Positions 42,774 through 51,962 of a DNA stretch of 64,000 nucleotides are shown piece by piece. Under the pieces are notes generated by a model, which ran no database searches, had not been told where the DNA came from, and was given only the letters and a program-made list of their open reading frames with translations. The DNA is taken from assembly GCA_913778505.1 (NCBI GenBank), contig CAJYWD010000003.1, forward strand, positions 1 through 64,000, written 5' to 3'. Position numbers and translations under genes: made by a program. The stretch is from an uncultured Chryseobacterium sp. GTDB lineage: Bacteria; Bacteroidota; Bacteroidia; Flavobacteriales; Weeksellaceae. Numbering within the stretch: position 1 is the first letter of the stretch; each line of letters opens with the position of its first letter.

Positions 42774-43913
42774 ATGGATTTTCCAGTTCTACTTATAATT
42801 ATTATCGTATTGGCGCTTATTTTTGATTACATTAATGGTTTTCATGACGCTGCCAATTCCATCGCCACCATTGTTTCCACCAAAGTGCTTACGCCGTTTC
42901 AGGCGGTTCTCTGGGCGGCACTCTGGAACTTTGCGGCATTTTTCATCGCCATGTATATCATCGGTGAGTTTAAGATCGGTAACACGATTGCCAAGACGGT
43001 GAATGAAAATTTCATCAACCTTGAAGTCATTTTTGCAGGCCTGGTGGCAGCCATTGCCTGGAACCTGCTCACATGGTGGTTTGGGATCCCGTCTTCATCA
43101 TCACACACTTTGATCGGTGGTTTCATCGGTGCGGCACTGATGCACGCACTGGTTCTGGATTATAACGCAATCAAGGCAGCAACGCCGGATATTTCCTTTT
43201 TGGATGCGATGATCCAAGCCTTCAAACAGCTTTTCTCGCAGGATGTGGTGAAATTCAAAGTCGTGATTCCTATTTTCCTTTTCATCTTCATGGCACCATT
43301 GATCGGTATGCTTATTTCTATCATCATCACACTTATCATTGTTCACCTTTACAAAAAATCTAACCCGCATAAGGCTGAAAGACAGTTCAAGAAGATGCAG
43401 CTGGTATCTTCTGCCCTGTTCAGTTTGGGTCACGGACTGAATGATGCCCAGAAAGTCATGGGAATCATTGGTGCGGCCGTGATTTTTTACCATGTGAATA
43501 TCGTTCAGGATGCTTATGCCTTGATGGAGCCATCCGAAAGGTTCAACTACTTCACAGAGCATTACATCTGGGTACCACTGGTTTCCTTTCTTGCCATTGC
43601 ATTAGGAACGATGAGTGGCGGCTGGAAGATCATTAAAACCATGGGCACCAGAATCACAAAAGTGACACCGCTGGAAGGCGTTAGTGCTGAGACGGCCGGT
43701 GCAATTACATTATTCATTACGGACCATTTTGGAATTCCGGTTTCTACCACACACACTGTAACCGGCTCTATCATCGGGGTCGGACTTACCAAAAGAGTTT
43801 CTGCTGTAAGATGGGGAGTTACGGTCAGTCTGCTATGGGCTTGGGTTCTTACGATTCCTATCAGTGCTATTGTAGCAGGCGTTACTTACCTGGCGGTCAT
43901 TATGATCAGATAA
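42774..43913 (+). CDS. pit: Inorganic phosphate transporter, PiT family
   Basis: This 379-residue inner-membrane carrier imports phosphate with a cation. Both internal PiT signatures are seen: FDYINGFHDAANSIATIVST (about 22-41) and SLGHGLNDAQKVMGII (about 218-233). A second inverted half has HFGIPVSTTHTVTGSIIGVG mirroring FGIPSSSSHTLIGGFIGAA. About ten membrane helices fit. It is co-transcribed with the DUF47 gene and ends at a strong terminator. Confidence 0.94.
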   Translation: MDFPVLLIIIIVLALIFDYINGFHDAANSIATIVSTKVLTPFQAVLWAALWNFAAFFIAMYIIGEFKIGNTIAKTVNENFINLEVIFAGLVAAIAWNLLTWWFGIPSSSSHTLIGGFIGAALMHALVLDYNAIKAATPDISFLDAMIQAFKQLFSQDVVKFKVVIPIFLFIFMAPLIGMLISIIITLIIVHLYKKSNPHKAERQFKKMQLVSSALFSLGHGLNDAQKVMGIIGAAVIFYHVNIVQDAYALMEPSERFNYFTEHYIWVPLVSFLAIALGTMSGGWKIIKTMGTRITKVTPLEGVSAETAGAITLFITDHFGIPVSTTHTVTGSIIGVGLTKRVSAVRWGVTVSLLWAWVLTIPISAIVAGVTYLAVIMIR

Positions 43914-43953
43914 AATATTAGGGCGTATCCCTTTGGATTTTTTCCCGACGCAT

Positions 43954-43987
43954 AAAAGCCTCACAGATCGCAATCTGTGAGGCTTTT
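43954..43987. terminator. Strong intrinsic terminator after pit
   Basis: A perfect 15-bp stem (43954-43968 with 43973-43987) with a CGCA loop, A-run before and T-run after. Confidence 0.9.
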
Positions 43988-44033
43988 TCATGGCAAAAAT
44001 CCAAGCGGGCCGGTCTGCGGCAAGTCGCTTCAC

Positions 44034-44055
44034 CCGGGACTTTGCAAAGTCCCGG
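44034..44055. repeat. 22-bp perfect palindrome in a GC-rich intergenic patch
   Basis: CCGGGACTTTG/CAAAGTCCCGG is self-complementary without a loop. It lies in an unusually GC-rich patch (about 43995-44105) of the 386-base gap between pit and the prenyl synthase gene, which otherwise holds no gene. It is probably an intergenic repeat unit. Confidence 0.55.
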
Positions 44056-44273
44056 ATGAGAGCTCCGACAATTGCCTCCGTCCTTACGCAGCTGCGCATT
44101 TAGGGTGAAATCAAGAACCGAAATCAATCGTAACCATCAAACATTTGCATCTTTAATTTAAAAATCAGCTTCCAGGTCATTTAAAAAAATCCTCAAAAAA
44201 TAATTCCGCATCGATACAGAATTTTCTTTCAGATTTAATAGAAATTAGGTTTCCGGAAACGCCTGAAAATCGT

Positions 44274-44281
44274 TACTTTTG
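44274..44281 (+). promoter_or_regulatory. -7 box of the prenyl synthase gene
   Basis: TACTTTTG, a perfect TAnnTTTG match 18 bases before the start codon. Confidence 0.5.
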
Positions 44282-44299
44282 CGATAAACAGAATATTAA

Positions 44300-45271
44300 A
44301 TGGAATTCCTGGATCAGTATCAGAAAATTGTAGCGGAAGCAATAGAAAAATATAAATTCACCAATAAGCCGGATGAACTTTACAGCCCGATGAATTACAT
44401 CATTTCCCACGGCGGAAAAAGGCTGAGACCCATCATGGTTCTGATGGCATGTGACCTCTTTAGAGGAGATCTGGAAAAAGCATTAAAACCATCCCTGGCC
44501 ATCGAGTTTTTCCATAACTTTACGCTGATCCATGACGACATTATGGACGAAGCGCCGCTCAGAAGAAACAAACCAACCATCCATACGCTGCATGGCATCA
44601 ACGTCGGGATTCTCTCAGGTGACGCATTGCTGATTAAAGCTTATCAATTTTTTGAAGACCTGGAGCCGGAACTGTTCAAAAAATGTATTAGAATTTTCTC
44701 CGAGACGGGCGCAGTACTGTGCGAAGGTCAGCAGAACGACGTTAACTTCGAAACGCAGAAGAATGTGACGTACGAAGATTACATCCACATGATCACGAGC
44801 AAAACCGGCGTGCTAAGCGCTGCGTCATTCCAGATCGGTGCATTGATCGCAGGTGCATCGGAAGAAGATGCGGAGGCTATGTACAATTTCGGAAAACATA
44901 TCGGGATTGCCTTCCAGATCATGGATGATTATCTGGATGTATTTGGCAATCAGGAGCAATTCGGGAAGAAGCATGCCGGTGATATTTACGAAAACAAAAA
45001 AACCATCCTCTATCTTCTGGCGCTGGAACATGCCAATGAAGAAGAATTATCCGAGCTGAACTACTGGTATTCCAAAAAAACGGACAACGTGGATAAGGTG
45101 TACAGCGTGGAAAAAATATTCCGCCGAACCAAAGTGGATGATAAAGTACTGAGACTGATTCAGAAACATAACGAAATCGGCCAATCTTTTCTCGATAAAA
45201 TCAATCTTCCGGACGAACGCAAACTTCCGTTCCGAGAATTGGCCAATTACTTGCTGAGAAGAGAAAGCTAA
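44300..45271 (+). CDS. Trans-isoprenyl diphosphate synthase
   Basis: This 323-residue enzyme elongates isoprenoid diphosphates. Visible motifs are GGKRLRPIM (about 35-43), the first aspartate-rich motif LIHDDIMDEAPLRR (about 76-89), and the second IMDDYLDVFG (about 212-221). Product length cannot be told from sequence. Geranylgeranyl- or longer chain synthesis is likely, for menaquinone, carotenoid or undecaprenyl-related needs. It may share a transcript with the GSCFA gene 97 bases downstream. Confidence 0.93.
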   Translation: MEFLDQYQKIVAEAIEKYKFTNKPDELYSPMNYIISHGGKRLRPIMVLMACDLFRGDLEKALKPSLAIEFFHNFTLIHDDIMDEAPLRRNKPTIHTLHGINVGILSGDALLIKAYQFFEDLEPELFKKCIRIFSETGAVLCEGQQNDVNFETQKNVTYEDYIHMITSKTGVLSAASFQIGALIAGASEEDAEAMYNFGKHIGIAFQIMDDYLDVFGNQEQFGKKHAGDIYENKKTILYLLALEHANEEELSELNYWYSKKTDNVDKVYSVEKIFRRTKVDDKVLRLIQKHNEIGQSFLDKINLPDERKLPFRELANYLLRRES

Positions 45272-45368
45272 AGAAAATGTAAAACTTTAAAATCGTGAAA
45301 TTGTAGAATTGATTCTTGCATAAAAGCGGTTTTACAAATCGACAAATCCACAGTTTAACAAAAACAAA

Positions 45369-46322
45369 ATGAAATTCAGAACAGAAGTAGATATTCATGA
45401 AAGTGAGAATAAAATAGGAATAGAAGATTGTATCTTCTCCATTGGTTCCTGCTTTGCCACAGAGATGCATGATCAATTTTCGCAAGGCCAGATCCAATCC
45501 TTTAATAATCCTTTCGGAACCCTCTTTAATCCATATTCGGTTTACAGAGCCATCCAGCAGGTGTATGACGCGCGGGAGTATCAGGAACAGGATCTCATCT
45601 TGGCGAACGACAGCTATATCAGCCTGGATCATCATTCGTCTTTTGATTCCAGATATGCTCACAAAGCGCTTACTAAAATTAATGAAAATATAGAAGCTGC
45701 TAATCAGTTTTTGCAGAATACAAGCTTCGTGCTCATCACGCTGGGAACGTCTTACATCTATGAATTCCTTCCTAAGCAGCAGCTGGCTGCTAACTGTCAT
45801 AAAATTCCGCAGAAGTTTTTTAAAAAACGTTTTCTCTCTCATCAGGAAATTACAGAATCGCTGCGCAGAAGCATAACCATCCTCCGCGACATCTGCAAAG
45901 AAAACGTACAAATTCTTTTCACAGTTTCTCCCGTGCGCCACACCAAAGATGGAATGGTGGAAAATATGCTCAGCAAATCCAAACTGATAACGGCCATTCA
46001 TGAGGTGATTGCGGCTTCTTCGGATTGCCAATACCTTCCGGTTTACGAAATCCTGATGGATGATCTTCGCGACTACCGATTTTATAAAGATGACATGATC
46101 CATCCCAGTTCCCAGGCTGTGCAATACATTTGGGAAAAATTTGGGAATGCCTATCTAGCCGATGCAGCCAAAGTGTTTATCAATGAGAACAATAAAATCA
46201 CAGCGGCACTCAATCATAAAACTGCTGACGAAAAAAATCCGAAATACCAGGAATTCCGGGACAAACTGAACGAGCGAATTCTGGAACAGCAAAAAAAAGT
46301 TAAACATAAAATATTTAGTTGA
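45369..46322 (+). CDS. GSCFA domain protein (SGNH-like)
   Basis: This 317-residue protein carries the defining IGSCFATEM motif (about 25-33), where the serine is the likely nucleophile of an SGNH-type fold. Further segments are NPFGTLFNPYS, LGTSYIYEF, and a late DDMIHPSSQAVQYIW with the expected Asp/His pair. No signal peptide is seen. GSCFA proteins are widespread in Bacteroidota, with no firmly known substrate. Confidence 0.9.
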   Translation: MKFRTEVDIHESENKIGIEDCIFSIGSCFATEMHDQFSQGQIQSFNNPFGTLFNPYSVYRAIQQVYDAREYQEQDLILANDSYISLDHHSSFDSRYAHKALTKINENIEAANQFLQNTSFVLITLGTSYIYEFLPKQQLAANCHKIPQKFFKKRFLSHQEITESLRRSITILRDICKENVQILFTVSPVRHTKDGMVENMLSKSKLITAIHEVIAASSDCQYLPVYEILMDDLRDYRFYKDDMIHPSSQAVQYIWEKFGNAYLADAAKVFINENNKITAALNHKTADEKNPKYQEFRDKLNERILEQQKKVKHKIFS

Positions 46323-46367
46323 CAGCTTTTGGCCAACAGCCATTTGCCATTTGCTAAAAGCATCATT

Positions 46368-47135
46368 ATGATCGATACACACACGCACTTATATTCTGAT
46401 CAATTTGAGGAAGATCGCGCAGAAATGATTCAGCGTGCTCTGGATAAAGGCGTAGAAAAATTTTTTCTCCCGGCTATCGATTCCGAGACGCATCAGAAAA
46501 TGCTGGATCTGGAAACGCAATATCCCGATGTCATGTTTCCCATGATGGGATTGCATCCTTGTTCTGTCCAGGCAGATTCTTGGGAAAATGAATTGAATAT
46601 CGTCAAAAATCACCTTGCGCAGCGCAATTTTGTGGCGATTGGAGAAATCGGGATCGATTTGTATTGGGACAAATCTACCTTAGATATTCAGATTAAAGCT
46701 TTTGAACAGCAAATCGATTGGGCGATAGAAAGAGATTTGCCCATTGTCATTCACACCAGAGAAAGTTTTGATGAGACATTTGAAGTTTTGGAACGTAAGA
46801 AACACCCCAAACTTCGTGGGATTTTCCACTGCTTCTCCGGAAATCTGGAGCAGGCAAAACACGCCATTGACCTACAGTTTATGCTCGGCATTGGCGGTGT
46901 GGTGACCTTTAAAAATGGAAAAATCGATCAGTTTCTAAATGAGATTTCTTTGGATCACATTGTCCTCGAAACCGACTCACCTTATTTAGCTCCTGTTCCT
47001 TATCGCGGGAAAAGAAATGAAAGTGCATACCTGGAGCTTGTAGCCGGAAAACTCGTGGACATTTACCAAAAAGATTTTTCGGAAATTGACCGCATCACTA
47101 CAGAAAATGCGCTGAAAATTTTTGGTTTAAAATAA
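46368..47135 (+). CDS. tatD: TatD family metal-dependent hydrolase
   Basis: From the ATG at 46368 the protein is 255 residues and begins MIDTHTHLY, the first metal-binding motif. An earlier TTG (46329) would add residues before the conserved start. Other ligands lie in GEIGIDLYWD, VIHTRESFDE, IFHCFSGN and LETDSPYLAPVPYRGKRNE. TatD proteins are cytosolic 3'-5' DNA exonucleases or D-Tyr-tRNA-like deacylase relatives. A strong terminator follows two bases after the stop. Confidence 0.95.
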   Translation: MIDTHTHLYSDQFEEDRAEMIQRALDKGVEKFFLPAIDSETHQKMLDLETQYPDVMFPMMGLHPCSVQADSWENELNIVKNHLAQRNFVAIGEIGIDLYWDKSTLDIQIKAFEQQIDWAIERDLPIVIHTRESFDETFEVLERKKHPKLRGIFHCFSGNLEQAKHAIDLQFMLGIGGVVTFKNGKIDQFLNEISLDHIVLETDSPYLAPVPYRGKRNESAYLELVAGKLVDIYQKDFSEIDRITTENALKIFGLK

Positions 47136-47136
47136 A

Positions 47137-47168
47137 AATAACGCCTTCAAATCAATGAAGGCGTTATT
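47137..47168. terminator. Bidirectional intrinsic terminator
   Basis: A perfect 13-bp stem (47137-47149 with 47156-47168) between tatD and the convergent beta-barrel gene. Confidence 0.85.
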
Positions 47169-47209
47169 AAATGTCATAGTTTAATTTTTATTGCAAAGTG
47201 CAATAATGA

Positions 47210-47782
47210 TTATTTTCCAAGAGGGATATTGTATCCGAATCCAACACCGATGGCTCCGGCATTATATTTCTGGTCGCCAATCTGTCCCTTGTCTCCTGTA
47301 AATGTTTTGTTGTACTGGACAAAGAAGTTCCAGTCGCGGTTATGATAACCAATTTCCGGCTTGATATAGAAACCACCGTCTGGACGGTTAACATCAATAT
47401 TTTTTGCAACTTTATCATCACCCACGATGAAACCGTAACCTAGGTCAGCACCGAAATAGAATCCCATTTGCTGAGGATAGATTCTGAACAAAGCTGCAAC
47501 CGGAATAACGCCGAAGTCATTATTATCTACTGTGACACCGTTAATCGTCTTATTTTTTCCAAAATAATGGTTATAACCTGTTGCGATCCCAAGACCAAAA
47601 CCCGGCGTCACCAAATTCTGATAAGAAAGATCCACACCTAGATTCGCAGAAGTATTACCACCGGTAGAAATGCCTCCCAAAAGACCAACTTTCAACATAT
47701 TGTTCATATCCGCACTCTGAGCCGACAATAATCCGCCTGCCAAGATTCCTGCTCCTAAAACCAACTGCTTTAAAGTTTTCAT
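47210..47782 (-). CDS. Small outer-membrane beta-barrel protein
   Basis: This 190-residue exported protein has a signal peptide (MKTLKQLVLGAGILAGGLLSAQ). Alternating amphipathic strands follow (VGLLGGISTGGNTSANLGVDL, of which GVDLSYQNL is an example; FYFGADLGYGF; NFFVQYNKTF; AGAIGVGFGY). This fits an 8-stranded porin-like barrel as in OmpW/OprF-like families. No enzymatic motif is seen. It is a single gene with a long AT-rich upstream region. Confidence 0.78.
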   Translation of the reverse strand: MKTLKQLVLGAGILAGGLLSAQSADMNNMLKVGLLGGISTGGNTSANLGVDLSYQNLVTPGFGLGIATGYNHYFGKNKTINGVTVDNNDFGVIPVAALFRIYPQQMGFYFGADLGYGFIVGDDKVAKNIDVNRPDGGFYIKPEIGYHNRDWNFFVQYNKTFTGDKGQIGDQKYNAGAIGVGFGYNIPLGK

Positions 47783-47993
47783 ATTTTTAAATTTTAAATT
47801 TTACAAATGTGAGGTCTGTAAATACCGTGCCAAAATACAATATCGCTACGATTACATTAACAATTTTAACGTAATATGTTATTATTCAGATTAATAAATT
47901 CAATCATTAAACTTCCAAACGTTAATAAAATATTAATCTACGAATTATGATTTAACTAAATGATCCTTAAAAACTCCAACTATAAAATTAAGT

Positions 47994-49361
47994 ATGAATA
48001 ACTTCCTCAAAAATAAACATTTGATGTCGAGGGCCGGTTTTGGGATCCATCATAATGACATTGAGAAATACAGGAACAAAAGTCCGAAGAAACTTTATGA
48101 AGAGATCAAAAGTGACAGCAATTACCAGCCTTTGGTGACAGATTTTCTTGCGCTTAACCCGGAGCAATACCGCGATCTCTCCAAACAACCGGACAGAAAA
48201 CCACTGAATCAGTTCAATAAAAATTACAATGCAGCAATCCGTAAAGCATGGCACACGGATATGGTCAATACGCCAGATCAGCTGCGCGAGAAAATGGCAC
48301 TTTTCTGGCACGGTCATTTTGCCACCAGAATTCAGCAGTCACTTTTCAACAAGGAACTGATCGATATTTTTCGGAAACATGCGCTCGGGAATTTCAGGAA
48401 CCTCCTGTTTCTGGTTTCGCAATCTGCTGCAATGCTCAACTTTCTTAATAATCAGCAAAATAAGAAAGCAAAGCCTAACGAAAATTTTGCGCGTGAGCTA
48501 ATGGAACTCTTCACGCTGGGTCGCGGAACGCTGTACACCGAAAAGGATATCAAGGAATCTGCACGGGCTTTTACAGGCTGGAGCTATGATGGACTGGGAC
48601 ACTTTGAAGACAATAAGAAACAGCATGACGGTGGCGAAAAAACATTTCTTGGCAAAACAGGAAACTTCGACGGGACAGACATCATAGACATTATCCTGAA
48701 ACAGCCTGAATGCGCAGAATTCATAACCAGGAAAATTTACCGCTACATGGTCAATGACAATCCGGATGAAAGAATAGTGAAATCTCTGAGCAGTAAATTC
48801 TATCAATCTGGTTATGATCTCATGACACTTCTGGACGGCATATTTCTTTCGGACTGGTTTTTCGACGATCAAAATCCGGGCGCAAGGATCAAATCGCCGG
48901 TAGAGCTGGTAGTGGGAATCCGCCGCATCCTGCCGATGGATCTCCAGAACAAAGACACCATTTACAACTTCGAGAAATTGCTGGGTCAGGAATTACTGCA
49001 GCCGCCCAATGTTGCAGGCTGGCCGTCCGGCACCGGCTGGATAGACAGCTCTACTCTGCTGCTGCGCATGAAAATTCCCGCTGTAATGGCCGGCTACAAA
49101 ACTCTGGATATTGAGCCCAAACCAAATGATGATGTAGATATGGGAAAATCAGAAAAAAATGTCATCGTGAATGCTAAAAAAAATACCATAACCATCCACT
49201 GGGACAGCATTAATAATATCCTTGATCAGGATTTATTCGAAATTCTACTTTCAAAGCCCAGTGCCGATCTTGAAAAGCTGATCACACAGTTCAATACCGA
49301 CAAAAGCAGGCGACACCTCATGATCAGCATCATGTCTACCCCGGAATATCAACTCTGTTAA
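47994..49361 (+). CDS. DUF1800 family protein
   Basis: This 455-residue protein has the DUF1800 features: HLMSRAGFGIHHNDIEKY at the N-terminus, REKMALFWHGHFAT (about 97-110), NENFARELMELFTLG (about 160-174), AFTGWSYDG and LLQPPNVAGWPSG. No clear signal peptide is seen. Genes of this family are almost always followed by a DUF1501 gene, as here (10 bases). The biochemical role is unknown. Confidence 0.92.
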   Translation: MNNFLKNKHLMSRAGFGIHHNDIEKYRNKSPKKLYEEIKSDSNYQPLVTDFLALNPEQYRDLSKQPDRKPLNQFNKNYNAAIRKAWHTDMVNTPDQLREKMALFWHGHFATRIQQSLFNKELIDIFRKHALGNFRNLLFLVSQSAAMLNFLNNQQNKKAKPNENFARELMELFTLGRGTLYTEKDIKESARAFTGWSYDGLGHFEDNKKQHDGGEKTFLGKTGNFDGTDIIDIILKQPECAEFITRKIYRYMVNDNPDERIVKSLSSKFYQSGYDLMTLLDGIFLSDWFFDDQNPGARIKSPVELVVGIRRILPMDLQNKDTIYNFEKLLGQELLQPPNVAGWPSGTGWIDSSTLLLRMKIPAVMAGYKTLDIEPKPNDDVDMGKSEKNVIVNAKKNTITIHWDSINNILDQDLFEILLSKPSADLEKLITQFNTDKSRRHLMISIMSTPEYQLC

Positions 49362-49371
49362 AAAGAACGCT

Positions 49372-50568
49372 ATGATTATCAATAGAAAAACTTTTATAAA
49401 AACCAGCAGCCTGGCCGCTGCCTCGTTCCTATTCCCTAACTTCCTTAAAGCACTTACCCTGCCGGAAGCTCTCGCCGCAAACGGCAAAACACTGATCATC
49501 CTGCAGCTCTCCGGCGGCAATGACGGTCTCAATACCATTATTCCAGTACAAAACGATATTTATTATCAATCCAGAAATCAAATCGCAATCCGTAAGGAAG
49601 ATACGCTGCTGCTGAATGATGAAGCCGGTATTCATCCTAATCTCAGATTTTTCAAAGAATTGTATGATAACGGTGAACTGGCCATCATGAACAACGTAGG
49701 TTACCCGGATCCTAATAAATCGCACTTCCGAAGCATGGACATCTGGCAATCGGCGAGTGACAGCAATCAGTTTATCAATTCTGGCTGGCTGGGGCGTTAT
49801 CTGGATGAGGCTTGCCATAATTGTCAGAATCCCACACAGGCTATTGAGATCGATGATCTGTTGAGCCTTGCCATGAAGGGCGACCGTAACAAAGCCATCG
49901 CATTCCGGGATCCGAAAAAACTCTACGACAACAGCCAGGAAACACTTTACAAGAAACTGGCTGCAAATCACCACTATCACGATCATGATCTGGCTTCCTA
50001 TCTCTACAATACTTTGGGCGATACCATTCAGAATTCAGGATATATTTTCGAGGAGAGCAAGGCTAAACCTACCGACAAAATCTATCCAGCCACCCAAATC
50101 GGGAAAGATTTTAAAACCATAGCTTCCCTCATCAAATCAGACATCAACACGCAGGTTTTTTATCTTTCCGTGGGAAGTTTTGACACCCATGCCAATCAGA
50201 ACCAGAGACAGAATCAGCTCTTCAAGACAATCAATGATGCGGTAGAAACCTTCACCAGAGATATGAAAGACAGCGGTAAATTCAATGATGTGATGATCAT
50301 GACGTTCTCGGAATTCGGGCGGCGGGTAGCACAGAATGCCAGCAACGGAACCGACCACGGTACGGCCAATCAGATGTTCTTCATCAGCGGCGGACTAAAG
50401 CAAAAAGGTTTGCTCAACACACTTCCCGATCTTACCCGACTTAACGACGGCGACTTGATATACTCAGAAGATTTCCGGAAAGTCTACGCCACCGTTCTCA
50501 AAAGGTGGCTTCAGTCGGATGATCACAAGATTCTTGGAAAATATAATGGTTACTATGATTTCATCTAA
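49372..50568 (+). CDS. DUF1501 family protein
   Basis: This 398-residue protein begins with a signal-like region (NRKTFIKTSSLAAASFLFPNF), followed by TLIILQLSGGNDGLNTIIP. Further alkaline-phosphatase-superfamily-like segments are YLSVGSFDTHANQNQRQN (about 262) and MTFSEFGRRVAQNASNGTDH (about 308). It is likely exported and partnered with the DUF1800 protein upstream. Some relatives are annotated as sulfatase-like; no activity is established here. Confidence 0.92.
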   Translation: MIINRKTFIKTSSLAAASFLFPNFLKALTLPEALAANGKTLIILQLSGGNDGLNTIIPVQNDIYYQSRNQIAIRKEDTLLLNDEAGIHPNLRFFKELYDNGELAIMNNVGYPDPNKSHFRSMDIWQSASDSNQFINSGWLGRYLDEACHNCQNPTQAIEIDDLLSLAMKGDRNKAIAFRDPKKLYDNSQETLYKKLAANHHYHDHDLASYLYNTLGDTIQNSGYIFEESKAKPTDKIYPATQIGKDFKTIASLIKSDINTQVFYLSVGSFDTHANQNQRQNQLFKTINDAVETFTRDMKDSGKFNDVMIMTFSEFGRRVAQNASNGTDHGTANQMFFISGGLKQKGLLNTLPDLTRLNDGDLIYSEDFRKVYATVLKRWLQSDDHKILGKYNGYYDFI

Positions 50569-50821
50569 AAAATATCTGGTTCTTCATTTTCATTAACAGT
50601 ATTAAATCAGCAAACAAAATTGCCCGTCGTCGGAAATACAAGCCGATTCCTTCACATTGTTGCAGTTGCCGCCGAATGACATATAAATTTGATGATCCAG
50701 ATTATATTATTTTAAGAATAATGTTAATCAAAAACTCATAGCGCCCTTTAGAATATTCGGCAAGCTTCCAATAGCACCATGTTATAGCTGACATCAATGA
50801 TACCGTTTCAGCCAATCAACT

Positions 50822-50843
50822 ATTATATTGTGCAAAATATAAT
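50822..50843 (+). promoter_or_regulatory. Candidate OhrR operator
   Basis: ATTATATT (50822-50829) and AATATAAT (50836-50843) form a perfect 8-bp inverted repeat around GTGCAA. It sits 10 bases before the TATATTTG box (50853-50860), where a bound repressor would block the -33 region. The OhrR-like gene is third in the operon, so autoregulation is likely. Confidence 0.5.
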
Positions 50844-50852
50844 TTTAGGCTT

Positions 50853-50860
50853 TATATTTG
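50853..50860 (+). promoter_or_regulatory. -7 box of the ohr operon
   Basis: TATATTTG, a perfect TAnnTTTG match 30 bases before the ohr start codon. Confidence 0.5.
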
Positions 50861-50890
50861 CATTAGCAATCCAACAAATAGAATATTAAA

Positions 50891-51313
50891 ATGAAAACAT
50901 TGTACACAATTTGCGCAACAGCCACGGGAGGCAGAAACGGACATGTTAAAAGTGAGAATGGCGTACTGGATCTGGACGTGCGAATGCCCAAAGGTTTAGG
51001 TGGTGCTAATGATGATTTTGCTAATCCTGAAATGCTGTTCGCAGCAGGATACTCCGCATGTTTCGACAGCGCATTGAACCTTGTCATCAAACAAAATAAA
51101 ATTGAAACCGGAGAAACGACAGTAACTGCGAAAGTCGGCATCGGGCAGCTTGAGAACGGCGGTTTTGGGTTGGAAGCAGAATTGCATGCCAATATTCCCG
51201 GCGTTTCCCTGGAACAGGCGCAGGAACTTATTGAGAAAGCCCATGAGATCTGTCCTTATTCCAATGCTACCAGAGGCAACATCGAAGTTAAATTAACCGT
51301 ATCAAACAACTAA
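50891..51313 (+). CDS. ohr: Organic hydroperoxide resistance protein (Ohr)
   Basis: This 140-residue cytosolic thiol peroxidase reduces organic hydroperoxides. Its two redox cysteines are in AAGYSACFDSAL (about Cys57) and EICPYSNATRGN (about Cys122), the Ohr pattern. The N-terminal ATATGGRNGHVKSENG and RMPKGLGG segments are also typical of Ohr rather than OsmC. It is first in an operon with a nitroreductase and an OhrR-like regulator. Confidence 0.95.
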   Translation: MKTLYTICATATGGRNGHVKSENGVLDLDVRMPKGLGGANDDFANPEMLFAAGYSACFDSALNLVIKQNKIETGETTVTAKVGIGQLENGGFGLEAELHANIPGVSLEQAQELIEKAHEICPYSNATRGNIEVKLTVSNN

Positions 51314-51321
51314 TATATAAA

Positions 51322-51957
51322 ATGGCATTAATAGAAGAATTAAAATGGAGACACGCTGTGAAAGCGTACAAGCCATCTGAAAAAGTAAGCAAGGAAAAGA
51401 TTGACAAAATTGTAGAAGCAGCCAGACTGGCTCCTACGTCCTCCGGTCTGCAGCCATTCCGGGTCATTGTGGTAGAAAATCAGGATCTTAAAAACAAATT
51501 GGCCGAAGGCGCCTTGAATCCAGATTGTATGCGCGATGCCTCACACATCATCATCTTTGCTGCGTGGGACCGTTACACCGCAGAAAGGATCGATGAGGTC
51601 TATGACTACACCACAGACCAGAGAGACCTGCCAAGAGGACGCTTCGGCAGCTATACGGATAAATTGAAATCGATCTATCTACCGGAAGGTGCCGAAGAAA
51701 ACTTCGCACACACCGCACGCCAGTCTTACATCGCTTTGGGTTTGGCACTGGCTCAGGCTGCTGAGCTTAGAGTAGACTCTACTCCGGTGGAAGGCTTTGA
51801 TAATGCTACGATTGATAAAGTTCTGGATCTCGGAAAGCACGGACTAAGAAGTGTATCACTAATGTACGTGGGTGTTGCAGATCCGGAAAATGACTGGATA
51901 GCACCAATGAAAAAAGTAAGAATCCCGACCGAGGAATTTCTGATTGAATTTAAATAA
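51322..51957 (+). CDS. Nitroreductase-family FMN oxidoreductase
   Basis: This 211-residue protein has the NfsB-like features RHAVKAYKPSEKV (FMN phosphate binding, about 10-22), APTSSGLQPFRVIVV (about 38-52), and a C-terminal glycine/aspartate region with a final KVRIPTEEFLIEF. It should use NAD(P)H to reduce quinones, nitro compounds or flavins. It is 8 bases after ohr and 5 before the MarR gene, so it is co-regulated with peroxide defence. Confidence 0.92.
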   Translation: MALIEELKWRHAVKAYKPSEKVSKEKIDKIVEAARLAPTSSGLQPFRVIVVENQDLKNKLAEGALNPDCMRDASHIIIFAAWDRYTAERIDEVYDYTTDQRDLPRGRFGSYTDKLKSIYLPEGAEENFAHTARQSYIALGLALAQAAELRVDSTPVEGFDNATIDKVLDLGKHGLRSVSLMYVGVADPENDWIAPMKKVRIPTEEFLIEFK

Positions 51958-51962
51958 ATCCA

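Larger units (their letters stand above)
50569..50890. other. Intergenic region upstream of the Ohr operon
   Basis: About 320 bases without a gene. The only clear signals are the inverted repeat and promoter box listed next, both close to the ohr start. Confidence 0.6.

Noticed and set aside
45201-46124. 307-codon frame opposite the GSCFA gene
   Set aside because: Antisense shadow of a recognised family; no domain of its own.
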